Source: Streptomyces sp. NBC_00775
GTDB lineage: Bacteria > Actinomycetota > Actinomycetes > Streptomycetales > Streptomycetaceae
Reading direction: 5' to 3'
NCBI RefSeq assembly: GCF_036347135.1
Contig: NZ_CP108938.1
Location: 5,580,001-5,644,000 of the forward strand
DNA: 64,000 nucleotides
A program made the translations under genes and the position numbers. The notes below the pieces were generated by a model that worked only from the letters and a program-made list of their open reading frames with translations, was not told where the DNA came from and made no database searches. This document shows, in pieces, positions 6,935-14,357 of this stretch (its first letter is position 1; every line of letters begins with the position of its first letter).

Positions 6935-7870
6935 ATGTACGAGCAGAACACGCCGCCGGACGAGTCGGCGGTACAGCGGCAGGACGCGATCGACATCAAT
7001 GACTTCGTGTTCGCGGCTACGGGGGCGCGGGTGCGGAGGCTTACGTTGCCGGATGGGGAGCACTGGTTTCCGGCGGCGGACGTGGCCTCGGATCTTGGCT
7101 ACGCGAACACACGTCAGGCGCTGCTCTGGCATGTTGCAGCAGAATGCCAGCGAAACTTGGGTGATCTTGCTCGAAGCGTCTATGGAGTAGACGCCTTGAG
7201 CAAGATTGCAGGTCACGGGCTTAAGAAGTCGATGAAGATGGTGAACTTGAGGGGGCTCATCAGGCTTGTCAACGGTTGCACCAAGGCCGAGTGCACTCCG
7301 TTCAAGAACTGGGTCTCCGAGGTCATCGAGACCGTCCATCGCGATGGGTCCTACTCCCTCGAACCGGCCCCCATCCAGCCCGCGCCCAGCGGCGGCACCG
7401 CGTACGTCATGCCCCAGCAGGTCGCCGATGCCATCGTGCGGCTCGAAGAGCGAAACGTCCGGGCCGACGAGATGCTGCTCGCCTTCCAGGAGGAGCGCGG
7501 CGAGCTGTTGCGGGAGATCAGCCGCAGTCAGGGCGTGATCGCCGCGGCCCTGCAGCAGATCGCCACTGCTCTGGATCGCCCCGCTGTCGGCCAACGCCCT
7601 GCGGCGAGGGCCGAGCCGACGCCGCAGGAGCTTCTCGCCACCTGGAAGGCGAAGAACCTCGTCGTCACCGAGGACATCCACGCGGTGGCGGCCTACCTGG
7701 CCCCGGCGCTGCTGCGGGGCGGGGCTCAGTACCGACTGGAAGAGATCGCTGCCCGTACGGGACTGGCGCAGGCGCGCGTCCACGACTGCGTACGGATGCT
7801 GCTCAAGCGCGGCTGCATGCGGCAGCAGGGCTGCACGCCGGACGGGGCGCCGGTGTACGTGCTGCCGTAG
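6935..7870 (+). CDS. Bro-N domain protein (phage antirepressor-like), 311 aa
   Basis: The start ATG 6935 follows GGAGGTGATG. Residues about 20-125 form a BRO N-terminal domain: FVFAATGARVRRLTLPDGEH, WFPAADVASDLGYANTRQAL, then LSKIAGHGLKKSMKMVNLRG and LIRLVNGCTKAECTPFKNWV. This domain binds DNA in phage antirepressors. The middle is an alpha-helical, possibly coiled-coil linker (about 150-215). The C-terminus (about 225-300) looks like a winged-helix domain with IAARTGLAQARVHDCVRMLL. Streptomyces chromosomes often carry such genes outside prophages. No other phage genes surround it. It is probably a DNA-binding regulator with unknown targets. Confidence 0.85.
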   Translation: MYEQNTPPDESAVQRQDAIDINDFVFAATGARVRRLTLPDGEHWFPAADVASDLGYANTRQALLWHVAAECQRNLGDLARSVYGVDALSKIAGHGLKKSMKMVNLRGLIRLVNGCTKAECTPFKNWVSEVIETVHRDGSYSLEPAPIQPAPSGGTAYVMPQQVADAIVRLEERNVRADEMLLAFQEERGELLREISRSQGVIAAALQQIATALDRPAVGQRPAARAEPTPQELLATWKAKNLVVTEDIHAVAAYLAPALLRGGAQYRLEEIAARTGLAQARVHDCVRMLLKRGCMRQQGCTPDGAPVYVLP

Positions 7871-7883
7871 GAGCGCAGTGAGA

Positions 7884-7924
7884 GAGGCCCGAAGTCGCAA
7901 ATCCAAGTTGCGGCTTCGGGCCTC
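7884..7924 (+). terminator. Hairpin terminator after the Bro-N gene
   Basis: A 17-bp stem with one G-T pair (7884-7900 with 7908-7924) closes a 7-base loop, 14 bases after the stop codon. Confidence 0.85.
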
Positions 7925-7963
7925 GCCGTACGGTATCGGACCGCTCGGCTTGGTGCGGCGATC

Positions 7964-8000
7964 TTGCACGAACCGTCGATCCTGGCGACGGTTCGTGCAA
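7964..8000. repeat. Second perfect hairpin between Bro-N and DUF2797 genes
   Basis: A perfect 15-bp stem TTGCACGAACCGTCG / CGACGGTTCGTGCAA closes a 7-base loop. It stands 40 bases after the first terminator and about 36 bases before the -10 box of the next gene. It may be a back-up terminator or a protein-binding palindrome. Confidence 0.6.
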
Positions 8001-8035
8001 CATCGCTGGTCAGGCCCGCTGTCAGTCCTGCCCCC

Positions 8036-8041
8036 TATTGT
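8036..8041 (+). promoter_or_regulatory. -10 box of a probable leaderless promoter
   Basis: TATTGT lies 7 bases before GTG 8049. No ribosome binding site is present, so transcription probably begins at the start codon. Confidence 0.45.
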
Positions 8042-8048
8042 CGATGGC

Positions 8049-8918
8049 GTGCGGCAGGCATGGAGATGTTCGGGGTTGCGGTGGGCGTCGGACGGGCCCG
8101 TGCTCGTGTGGGGCGGGGGGCGCCGGAGCCCGCTGGCCTGGGGGAAGCAGGTGGCGTTCGGTGTGGTGGACGGGGGTGTGCGGACGTGTGTCGGGGCGCG
8201 GGGGCACGACTGCCCCGTGCGGGCCGCCGTGTCGGGGCGGAGTACCGGGGCGCGGTGCGAGGAATGTGCGCGGCTGGACCGGGCGCACTCCGTGGCCGCC
8301 GACACGATCGCCGATGACCCGCGGCCGTACCGCGTGTATCTCGCGTGGTTCGGGCCCGCCATGGTGAAGGTGGGGATCACCCGGGTCGAGCGGGGGTCCG
8401 CGCGGCTGCTGGAGCAGGGGGCCGTCACCTTCAGCTGGCTGGGGGAGGGGCCCTTGATGGCCGCGCGGCGGGCGGAGGAGTTGCTGCGGGCCGCGCTCAA
8501 GGTGCCGGATCGGATTCCGTACGCCGACAAGCGGGCCGTGCGGGCGGCGCTGCCGGGGCCCGGTGAGCGGGTGGCCGAGATCGAGGAGTTGCACGCGCGC
8601 GTGGGGCGGCTCGATGCCTGGCCCGAGTCGCTCCGGCGCGCGCCGTTCGAGCCCGTCGACCACACCGATGTGTTCGGGCTGACAGGGATACCCGCGATGG
8701 AGGGTGTCGTGAGCGAGTTGGCCGCGGGCGGTGTCGTCAGTGGTGAGTTGTGTGCTGCCGCCGGGCCCGATCTGCACCTCGCGACCGGGAGGGGTGTTGT
8801 CGTTCTTGATACGCGGCTGATGACGGGGTGGGAGCTGACCGGTGTCGGCGGTGAGGCCGGACTGACCGTTCCCGTAAGGGAGATGGGGGAGCGCAGCGTG
8901 CAGGACGGGCTTTTCTAG
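8049..8918 (+). CDS. DUF2797 family protein, 289 aa
   Basis: The start GTG 8049 was chosen because the family similarity begins at WRCSGLRW and a TATTGT box lies 7 bases upstream. The protein contains the conserved blocks of the family: CVGARGHDCPVRA with following CEECARLDRAHSVAAD cysteines, YRVYLAWFGPAMVKVGITR, and RAEELLRAALKVPDRI. The cysteine pattern suggests metal binding, and the VKVGITR block resembles the GIY-YIG-like strand seen in related families. The biochemical role is not established. A strong hairpin terminator follows. Confidence 0.8.
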   Translation: MRQAWRCSGLRWASDGPVLVWGGGRRSPLAWGKQVAFGVVDGGVRTCVGARGHDCPVRAAVSGRSTGARCEECARLDRAHSVAADTIADDPRPYRVYLAWFGPAMVKVGITRVERGSARLLEQGAVTFSWLGEGPLMAARRAEELLRAALKVPDRIPYADKRAVRAALPGPGERVAEIEELHARVGRLDAWPESLRRAPFEPVDHTDVFGLTGIPAMEGVVSELAAGGVVSGELCAAAGPDLHLATGRGVVVLDTRLMTGWELTGVGGEAGLTVPVREMGERSVQDGLF

Positions 8919-8940
8919 CGGGCGAGACGGTCTCTTTGCG

Positions 8941-8970
8941 CCGTGCCGGAAGAGGTCTCTTCCGGCACGG
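8941..8970 (+). terminator. Hairpin terminator after the DUF2797 gene
   Basis: A perfect 13-bp stem (8941-8953 with 8958-8970) closes a GGTC loop. Confidence 0.8.
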
Positions 8971-9056
8971 CGGAATGGTCAAGACTTCGATCCCTTTTGG
9001 ATCCCGTTCGGAAAGGTGCTGGACGTGCCCGGGAGCCCGAGCCGAGAGTGGCGGAC

Positions 9057-9434
9057 ATGAGCGATCACTTCATTGCACCTGTCGCTGCCGCACCCGTCGC
9101 CGCACCCGTCGCGGCCCATGAACCCCCGTACTACGCCGTCGTGTTCACCTCCGTGCGGACGGAGGGCGACAACGGATACGGCGAGACCGCTGAGCGCATG
9201 GGCGAGCTGGTGAAGGAGATACCCGGGTTCCTCGGGGAGGACGCCGCCCGTACGCCCGGCGGGCTCGGGATCACCATCGCCTACTTCCGGGACGAGGCCT
9301 CCATCGACGAGTGGCGCCACCACATGGAGCACCAGGCGGCGAAGAAGTACGGGCGCGCCCACTGGTACGAGCGCTACACCCTCCATATCGCCAAGGTCGA
9401 GCACAGTCACGGATTCGAGCGTGCCCGTGGCTGA
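9057..9434 (+). CDS. Antibiotic biosynthesis monooxygenase (ABM) domain protein, 125 aa
   Basis: From ATG 9057 an Ala/Pro/Val-rich leader of about 20 residues is followed by a ferredoxin-like ABM domain: YYAVVFTSVRTEGDNGY, MGELVKEIPGFLGEDAARTP, GITIAYFRDEASIDEWRHHM, then WYERYTLHIAKVEHSHGFER. Family members are small dimeric proteins of the quinol-oxidase or heme-degrading type. No heme-ligating asparagine can be assigned with confidence. The gene overlaps the amidohydrolase gene by 14 bases, so the two are co-translated and probably act in one pathway. Confidence 0.85.
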   Translation: MSDHFIAPVAAAPVAAPVAAHEPPYYAVVFTSVRTEGDNGYGETAERMGELVKEIPGFLGEDAARTPGGLGITIAYFRDEASIDEWRHHMEHQAAKKYGRAHWYERYTLHIAKVEHSHGFERARG

Positions 9435-10344
9435 GAAGGCGGAGAAGGCGGAGAAGACTGGGAAGGCTGAGGTGGCTGAGGTCCGGGGGTTCTGGGAGCG
9501 GCTCGGGCTTCCCGGGCTCGTCGACGTGCACACGCACTTCATGCCCGAGCGGGTGCTGCGCAAGGTGTGGGACTACTTCGACGGGCTCGGGCCGCTGACG
9601 GGCGGCGTCGAGTGGCCGATCACCTATCGCGGGGACGAGGACGAACGGCTCGCGGTGATCAGGGAGTTCGGGGTGCGGGCTTTCACCGCCATGCTCTACC
9701 CGCACAAGGCCGGCATGGCCCAGTGGCTCAACTCGTGGGCCGTCGACTTCGCCCGCCGGACCCCCGACTGCCTGCACACGGCGACCCTCTTTCCCGAGCC
9801 GGGCGTCGAGGCGTATGTGCGTGCGGCGGTGGACGAGGGTGCGCGGGTCTTCAAGGCGCATGTGCAGGTGGGGGCGTACGACCCGGGGGATCCGCTCCTC
9901 GATCCGGTGTGGGGGCTGCTCGCCGAAGCCGGGGTCCCCGTCGTGATGCACTGCGGGTCCGGCCCCTCGCCCGGCAAGCACACCGGGCCCGGTCCGGTCG
10001 CCGCCGTACTCGCCCGGCATCCCCGGCTGCGGCTCGTCGTCGCACATATGGGGATGCCGGAGTACGAGGACTTCCTCGACCTCGCCGAGCGGTACGGGGA
10101 GGTGCGGCTCGACACGACGATGGCGTTCACGGACTTCAGCGAGCGGTTCGCCCCGCTCCCCCGGCGCGCTCTTCCCCGGCTCGCGGATCTTGGCGACAGG
10201 GTCCTCCTCGGCACCGACTTCCCGAACATCCCGTACCCGTACGCGCACCAGCTGCACGCCCTGGAGCGGCTCGGGTTGGGGGACGACTGGCTCCGGGCGG
10301 TCTGCTACGAGAACGGCGCACGCCTCTTCAAGATCAACCACTGA
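9421..10344 (+). CDS. Amidohydrolase-2 family metal-dependent hydrolase, 307 aa
   Basis: The protein is a TIM-barrel hydrolase of the ACMSD/amidohydrolase-2 group. DVHTHFMPE (residues about 35-43) gives the HxH metal ligands. VFKAHVQVGAYDP, VVMHCGSGPSP, LVVAHMGMPEYEDFL and LLGTDFPNIPYPY carry the remaining His and Asp ligands. GTG 9421 lies within the previous gene; GTG 9427 is also possible. The N-terminal 20 residues are Lys/Glu/Ala repeats encoded by imperfect GAGAAGGCG units. It probably decarboxylates or hydrolyses a small cyclic acid. The substrate is unknown. Confidence 0.85.
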   Translation: MPVAEKAEKAEKTGKAEVAEVRGFWERLGLPGLVDVHTHFMPERVLRKVWDYFDGLGPLTGGVEWPITYRGDEDERLAVIREFGVRAFTAMLYPHKAGMAQWLNSWAVDFARRTPDCLHTATLFPEPGVEAYVRAAVDEGARVFKAHVQVGAYDPGDPLLDPVWGLLAEAGVPVVMHCGSGPSPGKHTGPGPVAAVLARHPRLRLVVAHMGMPEYEDFLDLAERYGEVRLDTTMAFTDFSERFAPLPRRALPRLADLGDRVLLGTDFPNIPYPYAHQLHALERLGLGDDWLRAVCYENGARLFKINH

Positions 10345-10385
10345 ACCGCTCAGCCCCGGACACTTGATGATCTTCCCAGGAGTTG

Positions 10386-10425
10386 CCTGAGAGGCACCTG
10401 TGTGTTTCTCAGGGAAATCACAGGT
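10386..10425. promoter_or_regulatory. Overlapping inverted repeats before the two-component operon
   Basis: CCTGAGA (10386-10392) pairs with TCTCAGG (10407-10413), and ACCTGTG (10396-10402) with CACAGGT (10419-10425). The interlocked palindromes lie 44-83 bases before the response-regulator start. They may be an autoregulatory site or mutually exclusive RNA hairpins in the leader. Confidence 0.45.
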
Positions 10426-10468
10426 TCCCGAAAGCGTGCTCTCAGAGGACCCGGACAAGGTGTCCGCT

Positions 10469-11209
10469 ATGACCACGACCTCGCCCCAGGGGCGCACCGA
10501 ACTGCTGAGGCCGGACGGGAGCCCCGTCCGAGTGCTTGTGGTGGACGACGAGCTGTCGATCACCGAACTGCTCTCCATGGCCCTCCGCTATGAAGGCTGG
10601 CAGATCCGCAGCGCGGGTGACGGACAGGGCGCGGTGCAGACCGCGCGCGAGTTCCGCCCCGACGCTGTCGTCCTCGACATGATGCTGCCCGACATGGACG
10701 GGCTGACCGTCCTGGGTCGGCTGCGTCGCGAGCTGCCCGAAGTTCCGGTGCTGTTCCTTACCGCGAAGGACGCCGTCGAGGACCGCATCGCGGGCCTGAC
10801 CGCCGGCGGCGACGACTACGTCACCAAGCCGTTCAGCCTCGAAGAGGTCGTGGCCCGGCTGCGTGGACTGATCCGCCGTTCCGGTGCCGCCGACCGGCGT
10901 TCCGACTCCGTGCTCGTCGTCGGGGACCTCACCCTCGACGAGGACAGCCACGAGGTGTCGCGGGCCGGCGAGAACATCCACCTCACCGCGACCGAGTTCG
11001 AGCTGCTGCGCTTCCTGATGCGCAATCCGCGCCGGGTGCTCAGCAAGGCACAGATACTCGACCGCGTGTGGTCGTACGACTTCGGTGGCCAGGCCAACGT
11101 GGTCGAGCTCTACATCTCTTATCTGCGCCGCAAGATCGACGCCGGGCGCGAGCCGATGATCCACACCCGGCGTGGGGCCGGTTATCTGATCAAGCCCGCC
11201 GCGTCATGA
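10469..11209 (+). CDS. OmpR/PhoB-type response regulator, 246 aa
   Basis: The start is ATG 10469, with AAGG 8 bases upstream. The receiver domain (about 20-135) has the acidic pair D26/D27, phospho-acceptor D70 in VVLDMMLPDMDG, and K120 in YVTKPFS. The winged-helix effector domain (about 150-243) contains LTATEFELLRFLMRNPRRVL, then VVELYISYLRRKID and RRGAGYLI. It overlaps the sensor kinase by 4 bases (ATGA), so the two are translationally coupled. Downstream glycosyltransferases in the same operon suggest it controls an envelope glycosylation function. Confidence 0.95.
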   Translation: MTTTSPQGRTELLRPDGSPVRVLVVDDELSITELLSMALRYEGWQIRSAGDGQGAVQTAREFRPDAVVLDMMLPDMDGLTVLGRLRRELPEVPVLFLTAKDAVEDRIAGLTAGGDDYVTKPFSLEEVVARLRGLIRRSGAADRRSDSVLVVGDLTLDEDSHEVSRAGENIHLTATEFELLRFLMRNPRRVLSKAQILDRVWSYDFGGQANVVELYISYLRRKIDAGREPMIHTRRGAGYLIKPAAS

Positions 11210-12828
11210 GCGGGCGACGACGGCCGCGTACGCAGAAGAGGCGAGCACGACAGCCGCGCACGCTGCGGACGCGGCTCGTCGTCTCGGCGGTCACACTGAT
11301 CGCCGTGGTCTGCGCCGTGATCGGTACGGTCACGACCATCGCGCTGGGGCAGCATCTGGATCAGCAGCTGAACAGCCAGGTCACCGAGGCGGCCAAGCGA
11401 GCCGGAGGGCCGCCGGGGAATCCGGGCAAGGGCAATGGGCTGCCCATGGACCCGAACGGTGACCCGTCGGCGACCACCTCCAGCATCTCCTCGTCGGAGG
11501 ACAGGCTCGACGTCTTCGTCACCCAGGGGACGCAGAAGGACACCATCGCCGCCGCGGTCGACGACGACGGCGGAGTCACCCAGGCGGTCATCGCCAAGGA
11601 GTCCACCACCAGCGGTGTCTTCGAACGCATGAAGGGCGTCAAGCTCAACGAGGCCCAGAAGGCCGCGCTCGGCTCCGTATCCAAGACCGGCATCCACACC
11701 ATCGACATCCCGGGCCTGGGCGAGTACCGCGTCACGTACGTCCAGGGCGGCAAGGGCAACTTCTACGTCGCCCTCCCCACCGCGTCCGTCACCAACACCA
11801 TCAACACCCTCATCATCGTCGAGGTGAGCGTCACCGCGGCCGGTCTGATCGCGGCCGGCATCGCGGGCAGCGTCCTCGTCGGTGTCGCCCTGCGCCCGCT
11901 GCGCAAGGTCGCCGCCACCGCCACCCGGGTCTCCGAACTCCCCCTGCACAGTGGGGAAGTCACCCTGTACGAGCGGGTTCCCGAGTCCGAGGCCGATCCG
12001 CACACCGAGGTCGGCCAGGTCGGCGCGGCCCTCAACCGGATGCTCGACCACATCCACGGCGCCCTGCACGCACGCCAGCAGAGCGAGATGCGCGTACGGC
12101 AGTTCGTCGCCGACGCGAGTCATGAGCTGCGTACGCCGCTGGCCTCCATCCGCGGCTACGCCGAGCTCACCAGGCGCGGCAGGGAGGAGACCGGGCCCGA
12201 CACCCGGCACGCGCTGGGCAGGATCGAGTCCGAGGCCGGGCGTATGACGGGGCTCGTCGAGGACCTGCTGCTGCTCGCGCGGCTCGACGCGGGCCGCCCG
12301 CTCCAGTACGAGCAGACCGACCTCGTACCCCTGGTTATCGATGCCGTCAGCGACGCGCGGGCGGCCGGGCGGGAGCACAACTGGCGGCTGGAGCTGCCGG
12401 AGGAGCCCGCGCTGGTGTCGGCGGACGCCGCACGGCTCCAGCAGGTGCTGGTCAACCTGTTCGCGAACGCACGCACGCACACACCACCGGGTACGACCGT
12501 CACCGCGCGCGTCCACCGGCACGGGCCGTGGCTGTGCGTGGACGTCCAGGACGACGGGCAGGGTATCCCCGCGGATCTGCTCCCCCGTGTCTTCGAACGG
12601 TTCGCGCGCGGTGATTCCTCGCGCTCCCGGGCCTCCGGCTCGACCGGTCTGGGGCTCGCCATCGTGCAGGCCGTCGCGTCCGCGCACGGCGGTGCCGTGA
12701 CCGTCGACAGCATCCCGGGCAGGACCGTGTTTACCGTGCATTTGCCTGCGCTTGTTCCGGAAACAAATTGGCAATCGCACTCACAGGCACAGCACAGCGC
12801 CACCACATGGGTGCAACAGGGCGTTTGA
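11206..12828 (+). CDS. Sensor histidine kinase, 540 aa
   Basis: A basic N-terminus leads into TM1 (about 25-47). An extracytoplasmic domain of about 150 residues with a Pro/Gly-rich insert follows, then TM2 (about 203-226), a HAMP-like segment and the phospho-acceptor H306 in FVADASHELRTPL. The ATPase has the N box LVNLFANARTH, G1 box DDGQGIP, and G2 box STGLGLAIV. The large sensor domain between the membrane helices is not a family I recognise. It is coupled to the response regulator by a 4-base overlap and followed after 14 bases by the GT2 gene. Confidence 0.95.
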   Translation: MSGRRRPRTQKRRARQPRTLRTRLVVSAVTLIAVVCAVIGTVTTIALGQHLDQQLNSQVTEAAKRAGGPPGNPGKGNGLPMDPNGDPSATTSSISSSEDRLDVFVTQGTQKDTIAAAVDDDGGVTQAVIAKESTTSGVFERMKGVKLNEAQKAALGSVSKTGIHTIDIPGLGEYRVTYVQGGKGNFYVALPTASVTNTINTLIIVEVSVTAAGLIAAGIAGSVLVGVALRPLRKVAATATRVSELPLHSGEVTLYERVPESEADPHTEVGQVGAALNRMLDHIHGALHARQQSEMRVRQFVADASHELRTPLASIRGYAELTRRGREETGPDTRHALGRIESEAGRMTGLVEDLLLLARLDAGRPLQYEQTDLVPLVIDAVSDARAAGREHNWRLELPEEPALVSADAARLQQVLVNLFANARTHTPPGTTVTARVHRHGPWLCVDVQDDGQGIPADLLPRVFERFARGDSSRSRASGSTGLGLAIVQAVASAHGGAVTVDSIPGRTVFTVHLPALVPETNWQSHSQAQHSATTWVQQGV

Positions 12829-12842
12829 CGAGAGTCGTTGGC

Positions 12843-14357
12843 ATGCGAACCGACTCTTCTCCCGGCAATCTGCCGGCGCGGGAGCACCTCCCGGCCGGAG
12901 ACGCCGGTACGCCTGTCCTGGACGTAGTGATCCCCGTCTACAACGAGGAGAAGGACCTCCAGCCATGTGTGCTCAGACTGCACGAGCACCTCAAGCGCAC
13001 GTTCCCATACGCGTTCCGCATCACTGTCGCGGACAACGCGTCCACGGACACCACCCCTCAGGTGGCAGCGCGGCTGGAGTCGGAGATCCCGGAGGTCACC
13101 TCCTTCCGGCTGGAGCAGAAGGGCCGCGGCCGGGCGCTGCGGACCGTGTGGTCCGCCTCGGACGCGCCGATCCTCGCGTACATGGACGTGGACCTGTCCA
13201 CCGACCTCAACGCGCTGCTGCCGCTGGTGGCGCCGCTGATCTCCGGTCACTCGGACCTCGCGATCGGCTCGCGGCTGTCCCGCTCCTCGCGTGTCGTGCG
13301 CGGCGCCAAGCGGGAGTTCATCAGCCGCACGTACAACCTGATCCTGCGCGGCTCGCTGCAGGCCCGCTTCTCGGACGCGCAGTGCGGCTTCAAGGCGATC
13401 CGCCGTGATGTCGCGCAGGTGCTGCTGCCGCTGGTCGAGGACACCGGCTGGTTCTTCGACACCGAGATGCTGGTGCTCGCCGAGCGCGCCGGACTGCGCA
13501 TCCACGAGGTGCCGGTCGACTGGGTCGACGACCCGAACTCGACGGTGCACATCGTGAAGACCGCGACGGACGACCTCAAGGGGGTGTGGCGGGTGGGACG
13601 TGCTCTCGCCACCGGTTCGCTGGCGCTCGACCGGCTCGCCCGGCCCTTCGGGGACGACCCGCGCGACCGCGACCTGACCGACGTACCCAAGGGCCTGGCC
13701 CGGCAGCTGGTCGGCTTCTGTGTGGTGGGCGCGCTGTCCACCCTCTTCTACCTGCTGCTCTACAGCGGCTTCCGCTCGTTCTCGGGCTCGCAGGTCGCCA
13801 ACGCGCTCGCCCTGCTCGTGTCGGCGGTCGCCAACACGGCGGCCAACCGGCGACTGACCTTCGGCGTACGCGGCCGGGGCGGCGCCGTCCGGCACCAGGC
13901 ACAGGGCCTGGTCGTCTTCGGTATCGGTCTCGCCCTCACCAGCGGCTCGCTCGCCGCGCTGAACGCCGCGACGACCAGCCCCTCGCACTCCACGGAGCTG
14001 GCGGTCCTCATCGCCGCCAACCTCGCGGCGACGGTGCTGCGCTTCCTGCTCTTCCGGGCCTGGGTCTTCCCCGACCGGCGTGACGACACGCCGTCGCCGT
14101 CCCAGGTGGTGACCTCGCACAACCCGGCCTCGCCGACCTACTCGACGGCGCAGCACCACTCGGCCGCCCAGCACGCCCAGGCAGGGCACCCGCCGCTGCC
14201 CCAGCGTCCGACGGCGCCGCAGTCTTCGTACGACACATATGACACAGCCCAGTTCCGCGCCGGTGAAGCCGCGGACCGCACCTGGGGGGACTCGACCATG
14301 CAGTTGCAGGCGGTGCGCCCGCACGATCACGATCACGATCCGAGGAACGCGCGATGA
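12843..14357 (+). CDS. GT2 glycosyltransferase fused to a GtrA-like membrane domain, 504 aa
   Basis: The start is ATG 12843. Residues about 25-245 are a GT-A fold transferase of the dolichyl/polyprenyl-phosphate sugar synthase type: DVVIPVYNEEKDL, ADNASTDTTP, and YMDVDLSTDL with the metal-binding acidic motif. Residues about 300-420 form a GtrA-like domain with four helices (FCVVGALSTLFYLLLY, NALALLVSAVANTAANRRLT). The tail is disordered and ends in a His/Asp cluster. The product is expected to load a sugar on undecaprenyl phosphate and flip it, feeding the GT39 enzyme encoded next (4-base overlap). Confidence 0.9.
   Translation: MRTDSSPGNLPAREHLPAGDAGTPVLDVVIPVYNEEKDLQPCVLRLHEHLKRTFPYAFRITVADNASTDTTPQVAARLESEIPEVTSFRLEQKGRGRALRTVWSASDAPILAYMDVDLSTDLNALLPLVAPLISGHSDLAIGSRLSRSSRVVRGAKREFISRTYNLILRGSLQARFSDAQCGFKAIRRDVAQVLLPLVEDTGWFFDTEMLVLAERAGLRIHEVPVDWVDDPNSTVHIVKTATDDLKGVWRVGRALATGSLALDRLARPFGDDPRDRDLTDVPKGLARQLVGFCVVGALSTLFYLLLYSGFRSFSGSQVANALALLVSAVANTAANRRLTFGVRGRGGAVRHQAQGLVVFGIGLALTSGSLAALNAATTSPSHSTELAVLIAANLAATVLRFLLFRAWVFPDRRDDTPSPSQVVTSHNPASPTYSTAQHHSAAQHAQAGHPPLPQRPTAPQSSYDTYDTAQFRAGEAADRTWGDSTMQLQAVRPHDHDHDPRNAR

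Noticed and set aside
6935..8918. Prophage remnant suggested by the Bro-N gene
   Set aside because: No capsid, integrase, lysis or att sequence accompanies it. Such genes are common in Streptomyces chromosomes.
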